Assembly: GCA_014529385.2 (NCBI GenBank)
Contig: CM043942.1
Span: forward strand, 108,003,141 to 108,067,140
DNA length: 64,000 nucleotides
Direction: 5' to 3'
Source of the DNA: Adiantum capillus-veneris
Taxonomy: Eukaryota; Streptophyta; Polypodiopsida; Polypodiales; Pteridaceae
Shown here piece after piece: positions 1 through 9,723 of this stretch; the first letter of the stretch is position 1, and each line of letters begins with the position of its first letter. The position numbers were made by a program, and so were the translations under genes. The notes beneath the pieces are model-generated. The model ran no database searches, was not told the origin of the DNA, and was given only the letters and a program-made list of their open reading frames with translations.

Positions 1-321
1 CTCGAATAGACATGGTTGCAATAGGGGTTAGTCAATCGGACATCGATGAGGTCCCGATTGGACCTAGATGTGATTGCTAGCTACATTGCCGATAAATCAT
101 GGTCTAAGATCCGAATGAATGTTGAATGTCATGTGATGTCCTGTGATGTCTGGTGATGTCCTGTGATGTCGTGTGATGTGACTGTCGATTTTGTACATGT
201 GCTAGATGTGCGTTCCTAGTACGTAGGTACTAACAGTCAGTGTCTGCTAAGACGGTTTATGGCTTTTGTCGGTTTTGCAGGCGTAATCGCGGTCGATTAC
301 AATGCTTTCAAGAGGGGGGTA
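1..321 (+). other. 3' internal tail of a family A chromovirus
   Basis: This non-coding stretch resembles 2791-3075 closely: both carry the same order of 'gaggtcccga' and 'gatccgaatgaat' blocks and a run of GATGTC/GTGATG repeats. Both end in the same polypurine tract (about 311-319 here) directly before a TGTCACAAA LTR start. It is therefore the untranslated region between the end of pol and the 3' LTR. The pol part and the 5' LTR lie off the left edge. No open frame worth reporting is present. Confidence 0.7.
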
Positions 322-882
322 TGTCACAAAGTGATGACGTGGCGGACAGCAGAAACCCTAATTTCTGCCAGAAACCCTAAAATTCCTGCAAACCCTAATT
401 TTTGCCAAAAACCCTAAATTCCGGAAATCGCGGAGGCGGATTATTATTAAAAAAAAAAAAAAAATTTTTTTTTTTTGGAAAATGATGAGCGACGCGAATT
501 TTGCTTTTGCTTTTTTTTAAAAAAAAAAAAGAGAAAAGACTCTCTAAGAGAGAGAGAGAACTGATGCTTTTGATTTTAAAAGCTTTTGGGGCTCTGCTTT
601 TGGGCATCCCTTGTAACCTTTAAATTAGTGGTGAGGGCCTCACTTCTCAGAGCATCTGGACGCAGAGTCTGAGAGTGAAACCCTAACCGCTCTCTTGTAC
701 TTTGATGATTGATTAATACAAAATGAAATACCGAAAGGGGCGCCAGTCTTTGGGGCCAATATCTCTAGGCACGGAACTCCGCCGGGCCAGTGCAAATCTA
801 TTGTGATCTGTGAATTGTTTTGAAGTGGTTATTTGGTGCTGTCGCGGTTGATTCTTGACTTGGAGTGTCCAAGTTTGTTACA
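322..882 (+). repeat. 3' LTR of family A chromovirus (copy 1)
   Basis: The LTR begins TGTCACAAA just after a G-rich polypurine tract and ends TTTGTTACA, so its ends form a near-perfect short inverted repeat with TG...CA termini. It aligns in order with 3076-3690: the block 'cacttctcagagcatctgga', 'cttgtacttt', 'gaaaggggcgccagtctttgg' and the terminal 'cttggagtgtccaagttt'. It has extra AT-rich sequence (A/T runs near 447-475) and four telobox-like repeats not seen in the other LTR. The 561 bp length is normal for a chromovirus LTR. Confidence 0.85.
353..417 (+). promoter_or_regulatory. Four telobox-like AAACCCTAA motifs in U3
   Basis: The 9-mer AAACCCTAA occurs at 353, 372, 390 and 409, a spacing of 18 to 19 bp, just inside the start of the LTR. 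AAACCCTA is the plant telobox, known from promoters and bound by telomere-repeat-binding (Myb-type) proteins. A role in element transcription or chromatin is inference. The sister LTR at 3076-3690 lacks the array. Confidence 0.6.
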
Positions 883-1537
883 CGTTTGGTTGTATGCTTG
901 AACCTCCAAGCGACGCAGACTGTGGTCTGGGGAGCGTTTGGTTGTACAGTCCTTTGAGCTCATGGCCCGGACCTTTTTAGGTTATTTATGGGGGGAGTGA
1001 CGAGGTAGTCGTTGCGTAGCTTCATACCGCAAACTGTTTGTCTCGGGGGAGTGCTCAGCGGCGCTGTTTGTTGTATCTTGTAACATACATATGTAAGCAT
1101 TTGTGTTGCATTGTGATGTGCCAATTATTGAATATTCCTAATTGGATGAGATTGCTTGGGTATGTAATTTTAGTGCATCAAGACACCCGTGGAAGATCAG
1201 TACGGTCTGGGTGTGAGAGCTAATTTTACTACGCCGGAATATCAAGAGTTCCGATCTGGACGAAAGGAGAAGCTAACTCCTTGATCAAAACAGCCGAAAG
1301 GAGAAGCTAACTCCTCGATCAAAACAGCCGAAAAGAGAAGCTAACTCCTTGATCAAAAGAGCAAAAAGGAGAAGCTAACTCCTTGATCAAAAGAGCCGAA
1401 AGGAGAAGCTAACTCCTTAATAAAAAGAGCAAATTGATTGTCCCTCAGAATGTCCCTCGGAAATTTTTGAGCTAACTTGAGTTGTTTTGCAGATTTGATG
1501 TAATCGTGAACGATTACTCTCTTTCAAGAAGGGGAGA
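883..1537 (+). other. Family A-like internal tail (copy 2)
   Basis: This is non-coding sequence ending in 'gtaatcg...cgattac...tttcaag' and a purine run at about 1526-1537. The same signature precedes the LTRs at 322 and 3076. It contains the 34-bp minisatellite described separately. The short open frames are not convincing. It is best read as the 3' untranslated tail of another, diverged family A element. Confidence 0.55.
1261..1430 (+). repeat. 34-bp minisatellite, five units
   Basis: Five head-to-tail units of 34 bp start at 1261, 1295, 1329, 1363 and 1397 with a few substitutions each. Every unit holds AGGAGAAGCTAACTCCT, whose AGGAG and CTCCT arms can pair. It lies in the tail region upstream of a polypurine tract, so it is part of the retroelement and not a host satellite. 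There are no unique spacers, so it is not a CRISPR-like array. Confidence 0.9.
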
Positions 1538-2105
1538 TGTAACAAACTGCTGACGTGTCAAAGCCTAAAGAATGGAGCCAACTTACAGATGTGGCCGAGG
1601 AGCCTAAACCCTAAGAAGAACAAGTAACAAAAGAAGTCCTACCAACTTATGGGGACCCCGTTCGATGGAGCCCCAAGTGACATAAAGGAAGAAAATAAAG
1701 CAAGATCCGGACACACACAAAAATTGATGACGTGGCAGATTTTTCGAAATTTGCGTTGTCATGATGATGTGGCAAGCTGTACGGAATTCCGCGTTTTGCG
1801 CTGGCTGATGACGTGGCAGGCTGTACGGATTTCCGTGATTTACGTTGGCAGCTTTTTGGCTTTGCTTTTGGACCAGAAGCTTTTCAGTTTTAAAGGCTTT
1901 TGACTGTAACTGCTTTTCAGGCCAAGCGCCTTTAAATATGAGATTAGGGCTCTTTCTCTGGCATGCTTCCTGGAGAAGGTGCAGAGTCTAGAGTACCAGC
2001 TTGTACCGTGTTGACGCAATATAAAGAAATATCGAAAGGGGCGCCAAGGTTTGGGGCCAATACTCTCTGGGTGGAATTCCGCCACTCCGTGTCGCGTGTT
2101 CTCTC
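1538..2105 (+). repeat. Truncated family A LTR (copy 2)
   Basis: It starts TGTAACAAACTGCTGACGTG right after a purine tract and contains the family A landmarks 'gaaaggggcgcca', 'tttggggccaat' and 'ggaattccgcc'. It ends in a CT run near 2101-2117. The usual terminal 'ggagtgtccaagtttgttaca' is missing. Pol sequence of another copy begins by about 2180, so the LTR is cut off or recombined at its 3' end. Confidence 0.65.
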
Positions 2106-2178
2106 TCTCTCTCTCAGTTCAGTTGTTATTTAAAGTGCTTAAAGTTGTTCAGTCTGTTCTTTTCTATTGGCACGTGGT

Positions 2179-2517
2179 GTCCGTCTTCTGACAGATGTCT
2201 CCTTTCGATTGAAGTTGCCCGATACTTGGAGGATTCACAATGCTTTTCATGTGAGTCTCCTGAAGCCTTTTAAAGGCGATGTGCCCGATGATGGGGAGCC
2301 TGATGAGCAACCCGAAGTGGAGGAAAACGAGGAGATACCCGTTCCAGAACAGATTTTGGCACATACAGAAAGAAAGGTGAAAGGTAAAATGATAAGGCGG
2401 TTCTTGGTTAAATTCAAGAACTATCCTGCATCGGATGCGAAGTGGATGGAGCAGGAGGACCTGGCAGATACTCCTCAGATTGTGAACCTTTACCGTGAAG
2501 CTTTTGGTTTAGCTTAG
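2179..2517 (+). pseudogene. Integrase C-terminus with chromodomain (family A)
   Basis: The frame encodes the Ty3/gypsy integrase tail motif '...FRLKLPDTWRIHNAFHVSLLKPF', then an acidic linker. A chromodomain-like segment follows (about residues 60-105: 'ILAHTERKVKGKMIRRFLVKFKNY...AKWMEQEDL') and the protein ends with a stop at 2515-2517. Chromodomains at this position mark chromoviruses, where they are thought to steer integration to marked chromatin. Everything upstream (gag, protease, RT, most of integrase) is missing, because an LTR of another copy abuts it. The ATG at 2167 is incidental. Confidence 0.85.
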
Positions 2518-3075
2518 TCTATTCCAAAATTGAACCCCGAACTCAGCTGGGCGGAATTTGGTGCAATGGGTATGCTCAAGAGGGGAGTCGCTCCACTCCT
2601 TTGTCAACAAATTGCCCCGATTTTGATATTAAAGTCACAGATGTCTCTTTTAAGTTTCAGAGATACTGTGAGCTGACAGTATTTTGCTATATGACTTTAT
2701 GAACTAGAATTCCCGATAATATGATATTGATTTGTTCTTGACTTGTTTAAGTGCAAGAACTGATAGACGAAATGACTACAACATTTCGGTCTAAAAGATC
2801 TCGATAGACGTGATTGCTAAATGGATTAGTTAATCGGGCATCTATGAGGTCCCGAATGGATCTAGATGCGATTGCTAAACACGTTGCCGATTAATCATGG
2901 TCTGAGATCCGAATGAATTTTTGAATGTGATTTGTCAAGTGATGTCGTGTGATGTGACTGTCGATTGGTAAGTGCGTCAGTACTAATAGTCAGTGTCTGC
3001 TAAGACAGTTTATGGCCTCTATCTGTTTTGCAGGCGTAATCGAGGGTGATTACAATGCTTTCAAGAGGGGGGGTA
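2518..3075 (+). other. 3' untranslated tail and PPT of family A
   Basis: This region between the pol stop and the 3' LTR has no coding signal. Its last 280 bases match 1-321 in block order. It ends in the polypurine tract (about 3064-3073, a run of A/G with seven G) that would prime plus-strand synthesis immediately before the LTR. Confidence 0.7.
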
Positions 3076-3690
3076 TGTCACAAACTGGTGACGTGGCATG
3101 GTGGATGTAGTACACATACGCGGTGCATTGCTGAATTGGCAGGCAGTCCCGGAATTCTACAGTGACACGTGGCAACAGCGTACGGACACTCTGCAGATTG
3201 CGGCGCAAAACGCGTAAGCCTATACGGCCTGATGACGTGGCAGCTGCGTACGACAGATCGTACGGATGCTTTTTCCTACGCTACAGGCTGGAAATTTTTA
3301 CGCAAAGGCTTTTTAAAGGTTGTTTTAAGTTCCCAAGAAGCTTGTGAGAGGTCTTGCTTTATTTTCAGCCTATTTTTAAAAACTATGGCAGCTTTTGGGG
3401 CTCTGCTTTTAGCAGCCCTTGTAAACCTATAAATTAGTGGCTTGGGCTCCCACTTCTCAGAGCATCTGGACGCAAAGTCTGAGAGTGAGACCCTCCCACT
3501 CCCTTGTACTTTGAGCAACAGATTTAATACAAAAAGAAATATCGAAAGGGGTGCCAGTCTTTGGGGCCAATATCTCTTGGCATGGAACTCCGTCGGCGGG
3601 CCGGTGTCGAATCTAATTGTGAACTGTTTTGAAGTGAATTCTTGTCGTGTCGCGGTTGATTCTTGACTTGGAGTGTCCAAGTTTGTTACA
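3076..3690 (+). repeat. 3' LTR of family A chromovirus (copy 3)
   Basis: A 615-bp LTR with TGTCACAAA...TTTGTTACA ends follows the purine tract. A TATA-like TATAAAT lies at 3428-3434, upstream of the conserved 'cagagcatctgga' and 'cttgtactttgag' blocks, consistent with a U3 promoter. It is collinear with 322-882 over its downstream half. Confidence 0.85.
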
Positions 3691-3878
3691 GTACTCGCTG
3701 AGCACTCATCCTAAGTTGTCACCATAAATCAATTCCGATACACAATACATTGGGAGCATTGCGCAGGAGGACCCTCGAACGTTGTACTTTGTGAAGCATC
3801 ATTAAGAAAGAAATACTGAAAGGGGCGCCACTCTTTGGATCCAATGCATTTGGAAGCAGAACTCCGCCGCTTCGTGTC

Positions 3879-3929
<51 letters not shown>
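3691..3929 (+). repeat. Family A LTR, left half, split by family B
   Basis: It contains the LTR landmarks 'cgttgtactttg', 'gaaaggggcgccactctttgg' and 'aactccgccgc' and runs into a (CT)n tract at 3880-3928. At 3930 the family B LTR starts. The missing end of this LTR is found at 11326-11453, beyond family B, so the two pieces were once one LTR. Its own 5' end is truncated against the preceding LTR. Confidence 0.75.
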
Positions 3930-3932
<3 letters not shown>

Positions 3933-5049
3933 TAGGTGCAGCGGAATGAATGTTGTATTTTCTCAAGATTAGTGATCTTTATTGCTCAAGGTTCCTTTTA
4001 GTTCTTAGGGAAAGAGAGAGCTTTCCGTCTTGTAGAGTGTTGCGGTCACGAACAAAGTGAGTGGATATTGTGCGTGCAAGTGAATGAGAGAGAGAAGAGA
4101 TACGACACCCGAGAGGTTGTAAAACCCTCCTCCGAAGGCCCCACTCTCGTCGGCTAGAGTGGTCTACTTTGATTGCACAAATGCGTACAATGCGAATGCA
4201 ATGGGACTATGCCGATGACGACAACGGCGACTTGACAGCTGAAATCTGTGATCTTCTAATCGCTGAATTTCGGGACTGTTTCGGTGGCTGAAAATGACTG
4301 TTTTGGCTGCGTTTCCTTGGGCTAAAGATGGGGGAACTTTTGCAACCGATCTGGGATGTATCTGCTAACTTGCTGAAGGCTGAAAATGCTGTGTATCTGC
4401 GGCAGGTTGGGGCTGAAAGTCAAAACGCTGCAGCAAGGCAAAAACGACAGCAAAAACGCTAGCTTGGCTGAAATTGCCGATGTCAAAACGCTGATTCTGC
4501 TGATGCTTTGCAATCCCAAAAACGCTGGGCTTCGGGGGCTGCTTGAAGGGGTCACAAACGCCACGAAATGGGCTGATCTGGCGATGGCTGATTCTGGACA
4601 AAAACGCCAAGAGGAGTGGGAGGTATGGCGATGGGGGGTCATGAGGGGGGGAACTGCTAAGAAGTTGCCTGTTGAGCGGGAAGCTCCTGCTGCCTCTTCT
4701 GCCAGAAAGTGTGAACTTTGGTTTGCTTATATATTAACTTAGCAAAATTGCCCTACCTACTTTTGTAGGAAAGTCACTTAAAAATAATAAGTGAAAATCC
4801 CAATAAATAGGAAAATAGGCTAAATGCACTGGAAAAATCCCCTAACTGATGCTAATGGATTCTGATGGGATTTCTGATGATCATGCTGTGTGCAACCGGA
4901 GGATATGCATCTATTGCTAAGTGACTGGGCATGCACGGTCTACGAATAGACTCACAAAAGTGCCAAATCACTGCTAATCTAAATTGACTGAACCCTGCTG
5001 TGGTGTAGCTTGTCCACGGACACATAGGGTCGGGATGTGTCACGTGACA
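3930..5049 (-). repeat. 3' LTR of family B
   Basis: Read on the minus strand it runs TGTCACGTGACA...CCTAACA, about 1.12 kb, with TG...CA ends. It is collinear with 10196-11325 throughout, with only scattered differences visible. The start is a perfect 12-bp palindrome (5038-5049) centred on the G-box CACGTG. Open frames on either strand repeat as a matched pair in both LTRs, which reflects duplicated sequence and not coding. Confidence 0.9.
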
Positions 5050-5062
5050 TCCCCTCCTTTTC
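5050..5062 (-). promoter_or_regulatory. Polypurine tract of family B
   Basis: On the minus strand this reads GAAAAGGAGGGGA and touches the TG of the 3' LTR. This is the expected plus-strand primer of an LTR retroelement and fixes the element's orientation. Confidence 0.8.
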
Positions 5063-5269
5063 AAAGTGAGGTACTGGTACCGAATTGTATGGCGTCGAGG
5101 GAGATCGCCAACAGCATCCGGAATCCTGAAAGGGACTCTTCGCCGGCCCACTGTGATGTGTGGGTTGTGCGGTACTTGAACTTCATAAAGGTCTGCAACG
5201 CTTGCTTCTCTGGGCCGCGCCGAAAGTGACTCAAAGTCTTCTGTGGCTCCTTCGATGCTTCAACTATGT

Positions 5270-5803
5270 CTAGAGACCTACTTCTTTCGTCTTCAAGAAT
5301 GGCCATGGCTGAAAATTCCTGAAACCATCTCCAACACAAAACCATGAATATACCCATTCCATGTAAAGTGAAGTAAAAAAACTTGTCTGTGCTAAAGATT
5401 GTGTATGCAATGTAGATGAACATAGAGACGGAGTGACAACCCGTTCATCAAACACATGCAAACAATGCGTTCGAATCTTTTCGGTTTGATCGAAATCAAT
5501 GAACTGTGGCAAATCACAATGGAAATGCCCATGCTTGGTGCTCATACAATCATGTGCTCTTTGGGAAACTGTGTCATGCCAGGGAAGAGACATGGAATGT
5601 GACTTCTTGACATACAAACTTTTTAGCTTTTCATGAAAAATCCGCATACATTCATGCTCATTCATGAGAGAAACGTGCTCAACATCCAATATGTCATGCC
5701 TAGGAAAAGGGATCACATAACAATGTTGACTAAAATACAAGAAACCTTCACGAATGAAACACTCGAACAATGCGTGCGTATCAATCATGCGAACACGTAA
5801 TAC
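5270..5803 (-). pseudogene. Family B protein, 3' part (split by hAT)
   Basis: This is an open minus-strand frame of 177 codons ending in a stop at 5270-5272. It is in exactly the same frame as 8949-9521 once the hAT and one 8-bp target copy are removed. The codons of the target site (Val-Leu-Arg) appear on both sides of the transposon. The segment is rich in Cys, His and aromatic residues but shows no domain I recognise. It lies about 200 bp upstream of the polypurine tract, so it is the C-terminal end of the only family B gene. Confidence 0.7.
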
Positions 5804-5821
5804 CATAGTTACAGGGGACGG
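5804..5821 (+). repeat. Left terminal inverted repeat of the hAT
   Basis: The 18 bases CATAGTTACAGGGGACGG are matched by the reverse complement of 8923-8940 with a single difference. The target duplication CGTAATAC immediately precedes it. Confidence 0.93.
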
Positions 5822-6079
5822 GGGGGACGGGCCCTAGGGCCGGGGAACGGCCGTAACCGGGCTGGGAACGGCTGGGAACGCCGAGGGACGGACGGAAAAC
5901 GGGACGGACGGGCGAGTCGCAGGGGGGACGGCCGGGGCCGGACCGGGGTCGGACGGACCGGACAGGGACGGCAGGGGTCGGCAGGGGTCGGATTCAAAAA
6001 AGTGACCGTTTTTGACCGTTTGCAACGGCTCTATGCAGCCCCAACTGCCATATTTTTTAAGCCTTGGCCCTTGGGAGGC

Positions 6080-6086
6080 TATAAAA
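6080..6086 (+). promoter_or_regulatory. TATA box of the hAT transposase
   Basis: TATAAAA lies 231 bp upstream of the transposase ATG inside an otherwise GC-rich left end. Between it and the ATG lie two copies of a roughly 38-bp repeat (within 6130-6196) and pyrimidine-rich leader sequence, typical of a plant 5' leader. The transcription start is inferred, not seen. Confidence 0.6.
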
Positions 6087-6316
6087 GGCTCCCTTGGGCC
6101 TCTTAATACTCATAGTCTCAATGCTCAATGCTCATTCCATTTCCCTCAAGCTCAAGGCTCAAGCTCATTCCATTTCCCTCAAGCTCAAGGCTCAAGTTTG
6201 AACTTTGAAGCTCTCCTCTCCCTCTTCTACCCACTTTGAAGCTCTCTCTCTCCACACAAGCTCTCCTCTAACCCTTCTAACTTCTAAGCTCTACTCTCTC
6301 GAGTCTCTCCACCATC

Positions 6317-8542
6317 ATGTCATCTCAAGCCAACTCCACTTCTCAAGCCGCTTCTTCTCGAAGGAGGCCCGCCGTGCAAACGTGGTCGTGGTGGGATGAA
6401 GTCGACTTTAGCTCGCGTGGCAAAGGTGGCGGTGCAAGACCATGGACGTGCAAGCTATGTCCATACAAGAGATCGGGTGGTTCAAACAAAGTGCGAGCCC
6501 ATCTTCTTCATGAACCCGGTCACGAGGTGAAGTTTTGCCCTCATGTAGCTCCCGAGAAGAGGTTGGATCTTCTTGAGAAACTCACGGTGTATGAGGTTGC
6601 GGAAGCGGCCAAGAGGGGCCATTTTGTTGCCGTTGATCCCTCCGCCACGGCGACACCGCGAGAGCAAAGGGAAGCCAACCTTGACGACATCTCTCGAACC
6701 TTCAAGAGCCATGGATCTACACCGTCCTCTTCCCTTCCGCATCGCCAAACCACTCTCAACGAAAATTGGAATCCTAAATTGAAGGAAGAGGTAGATAGGT
6801 CGGTTGCCCGATTCTTCTTCCACGACCACATTGCCTTCCATGCTTCGCGGTGAGTTTCCCTTGGCATATGCACATTGCAATCTTCCATTTTGTATTCATA
6901 ATGGGTTATAATTTCTCAACTCTCCAAACTGACGCAACATGCTCTATTTTGTGTGGATAGGTCTCCATACTTTCGAACCATGGTTACGAAAATAGGGGAA
7001 TATGGCTCCTCTTATGTGCCACCTTCATCGGAGAGGCTTCGCACCACCCTCCTTGACAAAGAGAAGCTTGCCGTGGAGCAAGCGGCCCAAGCAACAAAGG
7101 ATTTGTGGGAGACCAATGGCGTCTCTCTTCTTGTAGATGGATGGAGCGACACCCGCAAGCGGTCCATCCACGGGGTGGTGGCCTACTCTCGGGGGGAGAT
7201 GTACTTTGTGGAGTCACATGATGCATCCGATAGTGGCAAGGCCGCCGAGATGCTTGCTGCGGAGTGGACAAGCACCATAGAGATCAGCGGCCCGGAGAAT
7301 GTCCTTTGTATGGTTGCAGATGGAGAGGCGTCAAATAGGGCAGCCGGAGCTATCATTGAGGGCATGTATCCCAGCATCCATGTCACATTTTGCATGGCGC
7401 ATTGCCTCAATAACCTCCTCAAGGACATAGGGAACTTGTCATGGATTTCACCCACCATTGGTGACGCCTCTCGAATTGTCTCCTTTGTGCTCAACCATCA
7501 AAAAGTGCGCCATGAATTCTCAAAGAGGAGCCACTTGTCTTTGCTCAAATATTCAGAGACAAGATTTGCATTCAATTGGCTTATGCTAGGCCGCTTGTCT
7601 ACATGTGGCGGAGCCTTAAGGGACCTCTTTCTCAGTGATGAGTTCCAGGCCATGCCGGAGTCTACATCAGCAGTAGGATTGAAATGCCGAGAATGGGCCG
7701 ACAACGCCGCTTGGTGGGAGGAGGTGAAGACTCTTGACGCCATGGTCAAGCCTATTCTACACCTACTTCGAGTGGTGGATGGCTTGCAGCCATGCATTGG
7801 CAAAGTCTACGAAGCCATGGATCGGATGATAGAGGCACTTGAGAAGCTTGTGCCTGACCCTGTTCAGTATGCGGAGATTCATGGCTTGTGTGAGTCGAGG
7901 TGGAATGGATACTACTCTCCACTTCATGCGGCAGCTTATGTGCTTGACCCTGAGTTTCAAGGAAGGCGTCAAGAGACCGACAAGGAGGTGAGCAAAGGAT
8001 GGCGGCTTGCATTGGAGCGCCTTGAGCCTAGCAGTGACATTAGGCGCAAGATTAGAGACGAGCTACTCAACTACAGGCAAAAGAAGGGCTCCTATGGATG
8101 TGTAGATGCACAACTTGATCGCAACAAGATTGGCTCGGTTTTGTGGTGGGAGGACTATGGAGGAGATGGCCCACATTTGCAGCGCTTGGCTGTTCGTGTC
8201 CTTAGCCAAGCATGTACCACTAGTTGCTTGGAGCAACTATGGAGTGTGTACAGCCACATTGCCTCTAAGAAGAGGAATCGCCTTGGCGTTCAGAGGGCCA
8301 ATGATTTGGTGTTTGTGAGCGCTAACTTGCGCATGCTTGCCAAGCGCGTCACACACAAGGCAGATCCTTTCACTGAGTGGGAGATGGCACAAGAGAATCC
8401 ATCTATGGCCGATACTCTTTTGGAGGAGCTAGAGGAGGATTTCGAGCCTCAATGCGAGCCTCCCGAGCCGGAGCCCTCATATGTTGCTGACGACCTCGAC
8501 TACGACGACGATGTGGAGATTCAGCAGGCGAGCACTTCTTGA
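6317..8542 (+). CDS. hAT transposase (BED zinc finger, two exons)
   Basis: Exon 1 is 6317-6849, a 111-bp intron (GTGAGT...GGATAG) spans 6850-6960, and exon 2 is 6961-8542. The splice keeps frame and gives 704 residues. Residues 43-74 look like a BED finger (WTCKLC...RAHLLH...HEVKFC, with C45, C48, H62 and H69/C74). The hAT core follows: D237 in 'LLVDGWSD', D298 in 'VADGEASN', and the CxxH pair C322/H325 in 'TFCMAHCLNNLLKDIG'. The C-terminal dimerisation region (about 585-645) reads 'SCLEQLWSVYSHIASKKRNRL...DLVFVSANLRML'. No stop or frameshift is visible, so the gene may be functional. It cuts and rejoins DNA at the TIRs in the nucleus. The ATG follows an in-frame-free leader and precedes the Ser-rich N-terminus. 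Confidence 0.93.
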
Positions 8543-8922
8543 GTTTGATGATCATTGATCACTCGACTCTCGAGTCTAGACTCTTGAGTCTACGACTCTA
8601 CCTACTACATAGCCCTTTGTACTTTTTGTTATCCTTGAGGCCTCAGGCTTGTCCTAAGTCCTTTAGGCTTTTTGACTCTTGAGCCCTTGTGGCATGCACT
8701 TCTCATTTTGTATCCATCGATCATCGATGTTTTATTAGCACATTTCAGCCTATATGACTCGTGTTCTTTGGTCTATTTAGTGTAAATTTATGGTCAAAGT
8801 GATGCTCTATGTGTGTAGGTCAAAAAATGCAAAAAAAACTCTCTTTTTTTTTTTGCCGTTCCGACCCCCGTCCCTGTTTCCTGACTTTTGCCGTTCCCGA
8901 CCCCGTTCCCGACCCCGACCCG

Positions 8923-8940
8923 CCGTCCCATGTAACTATG
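8923..8940 (-). repeat. Right terminal inverted repeat of the hAT
   Basis: Read on the minus strand it is CATAGTTACATGGGACGG, matching 5804-5821 with one difference. The second copy of the 8-bp target duplication follows at 8941-8948. Confidence 0.93.
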
Positions 8941-8948
8941 CGTAATAC

Positions 8949-9723
8949 TTCCTGTGATGGTTCTTTGGACCAAGGCTCGAGAGCCAAGATCGCTTCTTCC
9001 TGAATGATCGAATGGTCCTGTGGAGGTTCTTTGGACGTGGACTCGAAAGCCAAGATCGATTCTTCGTGATTGATCGAATCTACGAGGTTAGCTTTGCTAG
9101 AAAAAGCATCCACTAACACTTCATCCTTGTGAACAATCACATCATCTTCATGCAACTCATCATGCTTGTGAGAAATCACATCTTGATCATGCAAATCATC
9201 ATGCTTGTCCTTGTCATCCAGATCATCATGCTTGCCATTCAAATCATCATGCTTATCATCATCAATCAAATCATCATGCAAATCATTGTGCTTATCATTG
9301 TCAATCAAAACATCATGCAAGTCATTGTCAATCAAATCATCATCATGCTTCACACAATTATGCAAATCCTGTGTCATGCTTTGGAGAAGAAGAGATTGCG
9401 AGAGTCTCCTTTTTCCGATCATGTTGAATCTGTGCCTGCACTTGAGAAAAGAGTCGCAACATCTCTTGCCTTTCTGCTTTGTTCTCGCGATACAATTCTG
9501 CCATTCTTTCTGTGTATTCACGCTCTATGGTTGCCATGTCTTCTTCGTAGGCTTTCCTTTCTGCTTCTCTTTCTTGGTCCAACTCCTCCATAGGAGTTAG
9601 TTCAATCTTTGTCGTAGATGGGAAAGGGTCGGCAAAACCTCCTCGTGGGGAAAATTCTTCTTCGCCTCTCTCATGCTCATCACTTCAAAGCGAAGTATCC
9701 ATTCCGCTTCGAGTGATGACCAT
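8949..9723 (-). pseudogene. Family B protein, 5' part (coiled coil, HDD repeats)
   Basis: The likely start is the ATG at 9723-9721. The first residues, MVITRSG, resemble the MVTTRS start common in plant retroelement polyproteins. An in-frame TGA at 9685-9687 (a CGA-to-TGA type change) breaks it. A Glu/Arg-rich helix prone to coiled coil follows (9591-9400). The frame then shifts once within about 9358-9400, and the other frame carries roughly ten acidic 'KHDDL/HDDLIDND' repeats (about 9360-9170) and two related 'EESILALE..SKEP' repeats. At 8949 it meets the hAT target site and continues at 5803. No zinc knuckle is seen. A gag-like or accessory role is inference. Confidence 0.65.

Larger units (their letters stand above)
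5804..8940 (+). mobile_element. hAT DNA transposon, apparently complete
   Basis: Terminal inverted repeats start CATAGTTACAGGGGACGG (left) and CATAGTTACATGGGACGG (right end, reversed). They are flanked by an exact 8-bp target duplication CGTAATAC at 5796-5803 and 8941-8948, the length diagnostic of hAT. The 3,137-bp element encodes one spliced, uninterrupted transposase with a TATA box upstream. Subterminal regions are GC-rich with many GGGACGG/CGGGAC copies (5815-5990 and, reversed, 8860-8930), as expected for transposase-binding sites. It has split the family B gene cleanly. Confidence 0.95.

Noticed and set aside
1261-1430. CRISPR-like array
   Set aside because: Units are directly adjacent with no unique spacers, and the setting is a plant retroelement.
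4322-4742. Open frames in the family B LTR (repeated at 10599-10919)
   Set aside because: They occur in both LTRs as expected from duplication, overlap on opposite strands, and show no protein features.
6482-6888. Minus-strand frames opposite the hAT transposase
   Set aside because: They are shadows of the coding strand. The plus-strand gene has domains, splice sites and a promoter.
5812-8932. hAT ends placed at CAGGGG...CCCATG
   Set aside because: The 8 bases outside those ends are inverted, not direct, repeats of each other. Moving out to CATAGTTACA gives an exact direct CGTAATAC duplication, so the longer TIR is correct.
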